Source: Bacteroidales bacterium
GTDB lineage: Bacteria; Bacteroidota; Bacteroidia; Bacteroidales; P3
Reading direction: 5' to 3'
DNA: 46,414 nucleotides
NCBI GenBank assembly: GCA_016283745.1
Contig: JAEENM010000014.1
Span: 1 to 46,414 of the forward strand
Position 1 is the first letter of the stretch; every line of letters begins with the position of its first letter. Of the stretch, positions 24,569 through 31,505 are shown in pieces. The translations under genes were made by a program, and so were the position numbers. The notes below the pieces were generated by a model. The model was not told the DNA's origin and searched no databases. It was given only the letters and a program-made list of their open reading frames with translations.

Positions 24569-26185
24569 TCAACTTTCAATTTTCACTTTTCTTAGGTCTA
24601 GGGCGTTCATGGCGTTGCTGCGGAGGCCTTTCACGTTTTTGTGGGTGAAATGCAGAATTTGGTCGTAGTACAGCACCACCACGGGGGCTTCGTCGATGAC
24701 TATGGCGTTCATACGTTTGTACAGCTCAGCGCGCACCGAATCGTTGGTCTCGGCTTTCGACTGCAGGTACAGTCTGTCGAACTCCTTGCTGCTGAAATGC
24801 GTGTAGTTGGGGCCCTGCGGACAGAAATTCTTGCTGTAGAACAGCGAGAGGTAGTTCTCCGCGTCGGGGTAGTCGGCAATCCACGAGCCACGGAACCACT
24901 GCACCTTCGACTGGGCTATCTGTTCGCGCAAAGCTCCCGGAGGATTCACGTCGATTTCGGTCTTGATGCCCGCCAGTCCCAGCTGCTGCTGCACGTACTT
25001 GCACAAATCGAGGTACGACGAAGTAGTTGACAATGTGAGCGTTGGCAGTCCTTTGCCGTTGGGGTAACCCGCTTCGGCAAGCAGACGTTTGGCTCTAGGC
25101 AGGTCGTACTCGTAGCCGGCAGTGGTGTCGAAACCCGGCAGTCCGGCGGGGATAAAGCCGTAGCAGCCCGGAAGTCCCACGTTGTTACGCAGATATTTCA
25201 TCATCTTGCGTCGGTCGAAAGCGCAGTTGATGGCCTGACGCACGCGTTTGTCCTTCAGCACGTTGCTGTTTTTCTCCATCTGGAAACCGAGATATTCGGT
25301 GTTGAGGAACGGCAGCGACACCATGTCGATACTTTCGGCGTATTTCTCGCGCAGCTGTCCGGTACGCGTAAGCAGCTCGTCTTTGTAGCTGGCGTCGAGG
25401 GAGTTCATAAAATCAAGGTTGCCTTTCACAAACTCCAGAAACACAGTCTGTTTGTCGACGATAAAGGTGACGGCAATAGCGTCGAGGTAGGGCAGACGGT
25501 TGCCCTCGTCGTCACGTTCGAAATAGTTGGGATTGCGTTGTAGGACGAGTTTTACGCCCTCTTTCCATTTCTGGAAACGGAAGGGACCCGTGCCCACGGG
25601 ATTCTGGCGGAAGTCGGCGCCGTAGTGTTCCACCGCTTCGTGCGGAACCACCGAGCAGTAGGGCATTCCCATCATTCCGAGGAAGGGTGCGAAAGGCTGT
25701 TTCAGTGTTACCACGAAAGTGGTGTCGTTGGGGGCGGAAAAGGCGTAGTTGCCGTCGGTAACGGCCACATTGTCGAAAATCCAGCGTCCCGGCGAGGCCA
25801 CTTTCTCGTCAACGATGCGGTTGAAACTGTAAACGAAATCGGAGGCCACCACCTTGCGACGGCCGTCGGCAAAACAGGCGTTGCGATGGAAAAACACGTC
25901 TCTGCGGAGGATGAAGGTGTAGGTGAGGCCGTCGTCGGAAATCTCCCACCGTTTGGCTATGGCTGGCTGCACGGTGAGGTCGGTGTCGAGCTGTATCAGG
26001 CCGTTGAAGAGCTGCTGCGAGGCCCAAATCATGGCCTGGTCCTTGGCAAAAGCGGGGTCGAGAGAGGCTATGCCCGCCGACTCGTTGTAACGGAAAATCT
26101 GCTTGTCGCTGTTGCGGTCGGAAGTGCCGCAGGCAACGAAAATGGCAGCCGCCAAAAGCAATGTTATGTGTTTAATTCGCAGCAC
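24569..26185 (-). CDS. Solute-binding lipoprotein, family 5 (oligopeptide/dipeptide ABC type)
   Basis: The 538-aa lipoprotein starts at a GTG codon and has a lipobox ending at Cys19 (LLLAAAIFVAC). The body matches the DppA/OppA family: AGIASLDPAFAKDQAMIWAS near the N-terminus, FILRRDVFFH, NPVGTGPFRFQKW, and VRQAINCAFDRRKMMKYL. Such proteins bind peptides or other small molecules in the periplasm and hand them to an ABC permease, but no permease genes are nearby. The start codon is 1 nt after the stop of the amidohydrolase, so the two are translationally coupled and may act on related compounds. The ligand is unknown. Confidence 0.88.
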   Translation of the reverse strand: MLRIKHITLLLAAAIFVACGTSDRNSDKQIFRYNESAGIASLDPAFAKDQAMIWASQQLFNGLIQLDTDLTVQPAIAKRWEISDDGLTYTFILRRDVFFHRNACFADGRRKVVASDFVYSFNRIVDEKVASPGRWIFDNVAVTDGNYAFSAPNDTTFVVTLKQPFAPFLGMMGMPYCSVVPHEAVEHYGADFRQNPVGTGPFRFQKWKEGVKLVLQRNPNYFERDDEGNRLPYLDAIAVTFIVDKQTVFLEFVKGNLDFMNSLDASYKDELLTRTGQLREKYAESIDMVSLPFLNTEYLGFQMEKNSNVLKDKRVRQAINCAFDRRKMMKYLRNNVGLPGCYGFIPAGLPGFDTTAGYEYDLPRAKRLLAEAGYPNGKGLPTLTLSTTSSYLDLCKYVQQQLGLAGIKTEIDVNPPGALREQIAQSKVQWFRGSWIADYPDAENYLSLFYSKNFCPQGPNYTHFSSKEFDRLYLQSKAETNDSVRAELYKRMNAIVIDEAPVVVLYYDQILHFTHKNVKGLRSNAMNALDLRKVKIES

Positions 26186-26186
26186 G

Positions 26187-27449
26187 TCAGACTTTTATAA
26201 GTTTTTTCGCCATCTTGATGGCTTGAGCCATAATCTCCTCCTCGCCCTCCACATGGTGGTTGCGCATCAGTATCTTGCCGTCGCAGAAAAGGGTGTCTAT
26301 CACGCTGCTGTCAGCGGCGTAGATCCAGTTGCTGAGGGTGTTGTGGTTGGGGGTGAAGGCAGGTGTGTTGAGGTTGACCAGAACGAAGTCGGCCAGACAG
26401 CCTTCGGCCACACGTCCCATATTGAGTCCCAGCACTTTGGCGCCGTTTACAGTGGCAATGGCGAGGGATTCGGAGGTGGGCATCACGGTAGGCTCCTTGG
26501 TGCGGCCTTTCTGTATGAAACTGGCCATCTTCACCGCCTCGCGCATGTCGAGGTTGTTCGACGAGGAGCAGCCGTCGGTGCCGAGGGTTACGTTGACGCC
26601 GGCTTTCACCAGTTCGGGATAGCGGAAATTGAGTCCCGAGCCGAGTTTGAGGTTGGAGTTGGGATTGTGGGTGACGGTGGCGCCGGTGTCGGCAAGGATT
26701 TTTATGTCGTCGTCGGTAAGATATACGCAGTGCGCAAGGGTGGAGCGCTCATCCAAAGCATTCCATTTGTGGAGGTGCTGCACGGGGGTGAGTCCGAAAT
26801 CGCGGAGGGTGTTGTCCACCTCGCCCTGAGTCTCGGCTACATGGGTGTGCATCAGCAGGTTACGCTCTTTGGCGTAGGCTTTTATATATTGGTACGATGC
26901 ACCCGAAACGGTGTAAGGAGCGTGGGGGGATAGGGCGAACTGCACGTGGTCGTCGGCAAGGGCGAGGGTTTGTTCGAACTGCTCAAGCTCTTTTTTAACG
27001 TTGGGCAGGTTGTCGGAGTTGCAGCCGTCGAAAAGGGTGAGGCCCAGCACAGCGCGTATTCCCATATCTTTCACAGCCTTAGCCTCTTGCGGCAGAAAGA
27101 AATACATATCGCTGAAACAGGTGGTGCCCGTTTTTATCATCTCGAGGCAACCCAGTTTGGTGCCCCAGTAGATAATTTCCTCGTCGAGGTTTTTCTCGTT
27201 GGGCCATATTTTGGTATTGAGCCATTCCTGCAGGGGCAGGTCGTCGCCGTAGCCGCGGAAAAGCGTCATGGGGATATGGGTGTGCATGTTCACGAAAGTG
27301 GGCAGCGCGGCCATACCTTCGGCGTTTATCACCTCGCAGTCGGCGGACGGAGTCTCAATGCCGGCGGCGATTTTGGCAATACGGTTGCCTTCCACAAGGA
27401 TGTCGGTCTTTTGGTCGTCCAGAAGTACGTTTTTGATAAGTATGCTCAT
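26187..27449 (-). CDS. Amidohydrolase, S-adenosylhomocysteine/methylthioadenosine deaminase-like
   Basis: The protein has 420 aa from ATG 27449 (MSILIKNVLL); the longer frame to 27554 is rejected because a TATATTTG promoter box at 27485-27492 lies inside it. It shows metal-binding MHTHIPM (His56 and His58), HTHVAETQGE, HCVYL and GTDGCSSSNNLDM, the order seen in the MtaD/SsnA/TrzA branch of the amidohydrolase superfamily. These zinc enzymes deaminate adenosine derivatives or related heterocycles in the cytoplasm. The gene is coupled to a substrate-binding lipoprotein. Deaminase of 5'-methylthioadenosine or S-adenosylhomocysteine is the best guess; guanine deaminase-like activity is possible. 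Confidence 0.82.
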   Translation of the reverse strand: MSILIKNVLLDDQKTDILVEGNRIAKIAAGIETPSADCEVINAEGMAALPTFVNMHTHIPMTLFRGYGDDLPLQEWLNTKIWPNEKNLDEEIIYWGTKLGCLEMIKTGTTCFSDMYFFLPQEAKAVKDMGIRAVLGLTLFDGCNSDNLPNVKKELEQFEQTLALADDHVQFALSPHAPYTVSGASYQYIKAYAKERNLLMHTHVAETQGEVDNTLRDFGLTPVQHLHKWNALDERSTLAHCVYLTDDDIKILADTGATVTHNPNSNLKLGSGLNFRYPELVKAGVNVTLGTDGCSSSNNLDMREAVKMASFIQKGRTKEPTVMPTSESLAIATVNGAKVLGLNMGRVAEGCLADFVLVNLNTPAFTPNHNTLSNWIYAADSSVIDTLFCDGKILMRNHHVEGEEEIMAQAIKMAKKLIKV

Positions 27450-27484
27450 TGTTTTCAATGTTTTAATGGTGTGAAAAAGTTTTG

Positions 27485-27492
27485 CAAATATA
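27485..27492 (-). promoter_or_regulatory. Promoter box of the amidohydrolase-lipoprotein operon
   Basis: TATATTTG on the minus strand, preceded by CG and a T-tract, about 36 nt before ATG 27449. Confidence 0.55.
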
Positions 27493-27588
27493 CGAAAAAA
27501 AAACGGGATTGGGGGATGTTCGTTTTCTCTTGGTGCAAAAACCGCAAATTGCAAAACATTATTCCTTGATTAACAATAATTTATGACG

Positions 27589-27621
27589 GTTCACCAGTTG
27601 GTGGACCACAGATTGGTGAAC
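27589..27621. repeat. Inverted and direct repeats of TTGGTGRAC
   Basis: GTTCACCA (27589-27596) is inverted to TGGTGAAC (27614-27621), with a third related copy TTGGTGGAC (27598-27606) between. It lies between divergent promoters and could be an operator. No regulator can be named. Confidence 0.45.
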
Positions 27622-27658
27622 TCTTGCAATCATATTCTGTAAATCCTTTGTGGAATAT

Positions 27659-27689
27659 TTTGCCAAATGATATATTTTTCGTAATTTTG
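27659..27689 (+). promoter_or_regulatory. Promoter of the 195-aa membrane protein gene
   Basis: TTTG (27659-27662), 19 nt, TAATTTTG (27682-27689), 21 nt before ATG 27711. Confidence 0.7.
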
Positions 27690-27710
27690 CAGTTACAAAA
27701 CCGCCAAAAC

Positions 27711-28298
27711 ATGAATCATAAAACCACTATAGAAATGATTATTTATGCTTTAGTTCTTGCAGGAATTATTATTATTACTGTTTGTCTTGCCCGATGCGGG
27801 AAATTCAATGGAAAAGCGGCAGAATTAGAGGAGGTTACAATGTCTTCCGGCGAGCGTGTGATTCGTGTGTATGATATGGATATTAACCAATTGACAACTG
27901 CCTTGAGGGACTTTGCCCAAATGTATGGTGAAGATTGGGCACAAAACGCTACTGTCACAAAGAAAGACGATTGCTTTAGTCTGACTCTCATCCCTACCAT
28001 CAACTATTACCACTTCTGTTTATGGGTTAATTATCTTGTGTATTCCGATAAAAACCAACTGTTCAAAGTACGTGGCTGGTATCCTTTTGGCGAGGTTAAA
28101 CTTAACAACGAAGTGCAGCCTTTCAGCAACCAAACTGTGATGATATACGTGGACAAAGATGATGATGAATACGACAATGTAAGTTTCGTTACCCCCGACG
28201 GGAATTATTATTTTCAGCCTTTCGCAAGCAACTACAGTTTCAAAGCTGTAAAAAAAGGAAGCGAAGATTATGTGCCACTACCGGAGAAAGATGAATAA
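27711..28298 (+). CDS. Hypothetical membrane-anchored protein
   Basis: The protein has 195 aa from ATG 27711; the open frame to 27624 is excluded because the promoter lies within it. A single hydrophobic segment (about residues 8-25, MIIYALVLAGIIIITVCLA) is followed by Arg-Cys, which could be a poor lipobox or simply the end of an anchor. The remaining 165 residues are polar and rich in Asp, Asn, Tyr and Phe, suggesting a beta-rich domain facing the periplasm, with an acidic patch (YVDKDDDEYDN). I do not recognise the family. Neighbours are unrelated, and it appears to be a single-gene unit. Confidence 0.7.
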   Translation: MNHKTTIEMIIYALVLAGIIIITVCLARCGKFNGKAAELEEVTMSSGERVIRVYDMDINQLTTALRDFAQMYGEDWAQNATVTKKDDCFSLTLIPTINYYHFCLWVNYLVYSDKNQLFKVRGWYPFGEVKLNNEVQPFSNQTVMIYVDKDDDEYDNVSFVTPDGNYYFQPFASNYSFKAVKKGSEDYVPLPEKDE

Positions 28299-28396
28299 CA
28301 ATGTTTAAGTGCGGGTGCTTCCCCTTTCTGTTTTTATTCGCTTGTCCTTGCGAAAACAACATTTTTCCTTGCCAAATCTCATCTTTTTTCTATACA

Positions 28397-28420
28397 TTTG
28401 GCAAAAAAGTCATAAATTTG
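28397..28420 (+). promoter_or_regulatory. Promoter of the C-S lyase gene
   Basis: TTTG (28397-28400), 12 nt, TAAATTTG (28413-28420). It leaves about 35 nt of leader before ATG 28458. Confidence 0.6.
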
Positions 28421-28457
28421 CACTTTAATGTTTAACAAAAACGACACCATTCATACA

Positions 28458-29627
28458 ATGAAAAAATACAATTTCGACGAAATAATCGAACGCAGGGGCA
28501 CTTCCTGCGTCAAGCACGATATGATGGACCGCATTTTCGGCACCAACGACCTTATGCCCATGTGGGTGGCGGATATGGACTTCCGCTCGCCCGACTTCGT
28601 CATTGACGCCATCAAAGAGCGTTGCAACCACGAGGTCTTGGCCTACACCTTCGGCTCCGACTCTTACTTTGAGGCGATAACCGGCTGGCTGGCACGACAT
28701 TACTCCGTGTCGGCACAGAAAAACGAACTGCATTTCGTGCCCGGCATTGTGGCCGCAATTGCCTTTGCCATTCAGGCTTTCACCGAAAAAGAGGACGGCA
28801 TACTTATAATGACTCCCGTTTACCCGCCCTTTGTGGATTTGCCCAACTACGCCAAACGCCGTTTGGTGTGCAGTCCGATGAAAACCATCAACGGACGTTT
28901 CGCCATCGATTTCGACGATTTCGAGGAAAAAGCGCGCGACTGCAAACTGCTTCTGCTCTCCAACCCCCACAATCCCGGCGGCATGGTGTGGAGCCGCGAC
29001 GACCTCAAGCGTATCGATGCCATCTGCCGCAAAACCAGAACCATAGTCATCTCCGACGAAATCCACGCCGACCTTGTTCTGCCCGGCTACAAGCATACCT
29101 CGTTCACAACCGTTTCTCCCGAAGCCAAGAACAACACCATCACCTTTGTGGCGCCGAGCAAGACTTTCAACATAGCAGGCATGGGCAGCTCCGTGGCCTA
29201 CATCCCCGACGAAAGTCTGCGCAACACCTATTTCGGCTATCTCGACGGCTACGAGGTGGCCAACGGCAACGTGTTCGCCTACACCGCCGCCGAAGCCGCC
29301 TACCGTCATGGCGACGACTGGCTTTTGCAAGCGCGGGAATATATCGCCGGCAATGTGGAATTCACCATCGACTTTCTGCACAAAAATCTGCCCGAGGTGG
29401 TGGCCATGCGTCCCGAAGCGTCGTTTTTGGTGTGGATCGATTTCCGTCCCACAGAATTCTGCTACAAGGAGATAAAGCGTCGTCTGCTCGAGGTGGGCAA
29501 GGTGGCCCTCAACGACGGCTATACCTTTGGCGGCGAGCAATACAAAGGCTTTTTCCGTTTGAATGTCGGATGTCCGCGAGCCAAGCTACGGGAGGCTTTG
29601 CAAAGGATAACGACTGCGTTACGATAG
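28458..29627 (+). CDS. MalY/PatB-family PLP-dependent C-S lyase (cystathionine beta-lyase)
   Basis: The protein has 389 aa from ATG 28458 (MKKYNFDEIIERRGT, the standard opening of this family); the ATG at 28428 is only about 8 nt from the promoter box and adds ten atypical residues. It is a fold-type I PLP enzyme. It contains MWVADMDFRSP, the substrate region LLSNPHNPGGMVWS, the aspartate pocket ISDEIHADL, and the PLP lysine in APSKTFNIAGMGSS. Family members cleave cystathionine, cysteine or related C-S bonds to give a thiol, pyruvate and ammonia; some are annotated as aminotransferases. It is a single gene ended by a strong terminator. Confidence 0.9.
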   Translation: MKKYNFDEIIERRGTSCVKHDMMDRIFGTNDLMPMWVADMDFRSPDFVIDAIKERCNHEVLAYTFGSDSYFEAITGWLARHYSVSAQKNELHFVPGIVAAIAFAIQAFTEKEDGILIMTPVYPPFVDLPNYAKRRLVCSPMKTINGRFAIDFDDFEEKARDCKLLLLSNPHNPGGMVWSRDDLKRIDAICRKTRTIVISDEIHADLVLPGYKHTSFTTVSPEAKNNTITFVAPSKTFNIAGMGSSVAYIPDESLRNTYFGYLDGYEVANGNVFAYTAAEAAYRHGDDWLLQAREYIAGNVEFTIDFLHKNLPEVVAMRPEASFLVWIDFRPTEFCYKEIKRRLLEVGKVALNDGYTFGGEQYKGFFRLNVGCPRAKLREALQRITTALR

Positions 29628-29650
29628 AAGTTACAGATTTGTAAAAGAAG

Positions 29651-29681
29651 AGAGTCCCGCGGCTTCGCCGCGGGACTCTTT
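29651..29681 (+). terminator. Strong GC-rich terminator, probably bidirectional
   Basis: AGAGTCCCGCGGC (29651-29663) pairs perfectly with GCCGCGGGACTCT (29667-29679) around TTC. It lies between the C-S lyase and the convergent lipoprotein gene and likely serves both. Confidence 0.85.
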
Positions 29682-29718
29682 ATATTCTCTTTATTGCTAT
29701 ACAGAGATGTCGGTTGTT

Positions 29719-30393
29719 TTATTCCCCTTGGGGACCGCCTTCGTTCTGCATGTTGATAATCCATCCGAGCATTGTGGTCCAACGGCTCTGGAAACTACCG
29801 GAGAAAGCAACACTCTGAGCGAAATCAACCTTCGGATTAGCATTGAGGTCGATAGTGTATGCTCTACCATCGAACTCACCTACTATCTTACTGTCATTGG
29901 TCTCAGTAATAGTAATAGTACCCGATTTCATCAGATAGAATTTAGATTTGCTTACAGCTACTCCAACCAACTGTCTGCCTGCAAATTTGCCGTCGATAAG
30001 TGAACGGTAGTCGAAATCTACGGTATCTGCCGGTGAAAGGGCGTTGTTAACAGTAAACACGTCTCCTGTGTTTACAGTGCCGGTAAGACGATAAGCCAGC
30101 ATCGGGAATATAATGCTAGTCGAATCATCTAGGTGAAGCAACTGGTTGATGGTCATCTTCATAGCCAAGCCTATTGTGTATTGATTGGCCTTTTCAAAAT
30201 CTTCTTTTGACATAGCCATACTTGAGGAGAAAGAAACCTCTTCCAGGCTTTCTCCACCTTCTTCACCGCCACCAATAGTGCATGCTGCTTTTCCTGTAAT
30301 TTCAGCAACAATTTCCTGCATGGCTTCTTCTTCGCAGGATGCGAAAAACATAGCTCCAGCAATTACTGCAATTGTTAAAAATAACTTTTTCAT
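29719..30393 (-). CDS. Hypothetical lipoprotein
   Basis: The protein has 224 aa from ATG 30393; the longer frame to 30450 adds only AT-rich leader. The signal peptide MKKLFLTIAVIAGAMFFASC has a clear lipobox with Cys20. The mature part starts with an acidic stretch (EEEAMQEIVAEI) and a glycine/glutamate-rich loop near residue 40 (GGGEEGGESLEE). A beta-rich domain with many Thr/Ser strands follows (GTITITETNDSKIVGEF). I do not recognise a family. It should be anchored in the inner or outer membrane by lipid. It is transcribed alone from a TATATTTG promoter. Confidence 0.72.
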   Translation of the reverse strand: MKKLFLTIAVIAGAMFFASCEEEAMQEIVAEITGKAACTIGGGEEGGESLEEVSFSSSMAMSKEDFEKANQYTIGLAMKMTINQLLHLDDSTSIIFPMLAYRLTGTVNTGDVFTVNNALSPADTVDFDYRSLIDGKFAGRQLVGVAVSKSKFYLMKSGTITITETNDSKIVGEFDGRAYTIDLNANPKVDFAQSVAFSGSFQSRWTTMLGWIINMQNEGGPQGE

Positions 30394-30476
30394 TGTTTTT
30401 TGAATTTTTGTTAAAATATTGATTTTCTTTATTTTATAATTGTTTGTCATTATTCCTGACTTTCGCAGGATTTTTG

Positions 30477-30484
30477 CAAATATA
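30477..30484 (-). promoter_or_regulatory. Promoter box of the hypothetical lipoprotein gene
   Basis: TATATTTG on the minus strand, preceded by CG and an A-tract, 84 nt before ATG 30393. Confidence 0.55.
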
Positions 30485-30514
30485 CGTTTTTTTTATTTCT
30501 TGGCGAAAAAATTT

Positions 30515-31429
30515 TTATTTAATCGTGTTTTTGTACGTTTCCGTGATGATGTCTATTTTTTCGTCGAAGTCCAACATAGGATCTATCCAACGTATCTCGG
30601 TGCCGTTGCGTTCCATGCGGCGGAACCACGTCATCTGGCGTTTGGCAAACTGACGAATGGCTATGTTGAGCTGCTCCAGCATCTGGTCGTAGGTTATCTC
30701 TTTCAAAATATACTGGGTTACGTAGCGGTATTCAAGGCCGTAACGTTTCAGCAGTTCGGGCGACACACCGTTGTCAATCAAAGCCTGCACCTCATCCACC
30801 ATGCCTTCATGCAGACGCTGTTCCAGACGCTGGCGTATGCGTTGCATTATGGTTTGGCGGGGGTATGCTATGCCGAACACCACGCTCGTAAAATCGGAGC
30901 GTTTCTCGAAGGGATGGTTTTTCTGGTAATCCTGAATCTCGATGGCGCGGAGCATACGTTCGCGGCTCTCGGTGTCGGTGTGGTTGTGGAGTTTTATGTA
31001 GGTCTGCAGCAGTGCGGCAAGCTGCTCGTCGCTTTGCGATGCCAGCCGTTCCCTCAGCTCGGCGTTGTGCGGCACAAGCACAAAGGGGTACTGTTTCAGC
31101 ACCGACTCGATGTAAAGTCCTGTGCCACCACATAATATAGGTACTACGTTCTTGCTCTGCAGCTGGTCGTAAACCTGCCAGAAATCGCGGTAGAACTCGC
31201 CGGCACTGTATTCGTAGCCGGGCTGACGTATATCTATAAGGTGATAGGGTATTTCCTTGCCGTGGATGGTGTACTCGTCCAAGTCCTTGCCGGTGCCTAT
31301 GTCCATACCTCGGAACACCTGACGCGAGTCGGCGCTGATTATCTCGCCGCCGAGGCGGTAGGCCGTTTCGGTGGCAATGTGCGTCTTTCCGCAGGCTGTG
31401 GGTCCGAGTATGGTCAAAAGCGGCAGCAT
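30515..31429 (-). CDS. miaA: tRNA dimethylallyltransferase
   Basis: The protein has 304 aa from ATG 31429. It transfers a dimethylallyl group to adenine 37 of tRNAs that read UNN codons. The P-loop is GPTACGKT at 9-16, followed by GGEIISADSRQVFRGMDIGT, the signature strand and loop. Later come HLIDIRQPGYEYSAGEFYRD and the GGTGLYIESVL motif. I place the start at 31429 because the earlier ATGs at 31450 and 31486 fall inside or before an intrinsic terminator (31436-31478) for the upstream OmpA-type gene. Length then fits the family. Confidence 0.92.
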   Translation of the reverse strand: MLPLLTILGPTACGKTHIATETAYRLGGEIISADSRQVFRGMDIGTGKDLDEYTIHGKEIPYHLIDIRQPGYEYSAGEFYRDFWQVYDQLQSKNVVPILCGGTGLYIESVLKQYPFVLVPHNAELRERLASQSDEQLAALLQTYIKLHNHTDTESRERMLRAIEIQDYQKNHPFEKRSDFTSVVFGIAYPRQTIMQRIRQRLEQRLHEGMVDEVQALIDNGVSPELLKRYGLEYRYVTQYILKEITYDQMLEQLNIAIRQFAKRQMTWFRRMERNGTEIRWIDPMLDFDEKIDIITETYKNTIK

Positions 31430-31435
31430 GGTGTC

Positions 31436-31478
31436 GAAAAAAAACGACATTTCCGGCTGTGGTGTCGAAAATGTCGTT
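31436..31478 (-). terminator. Intrinsic terminator between the PorE-like gene and miaA
   Basis: On the minus strand AACGACATTT (31478-31469) pairs with AAATGTCGTT (31452-31443) and is followed by a run of T (to 31436). It sets the 5' limit for miaA. Confidence 0.75.
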
Positions 31479-31505
31479 AGTATCAAGTGTTATTTTACTG
31501 TCATA

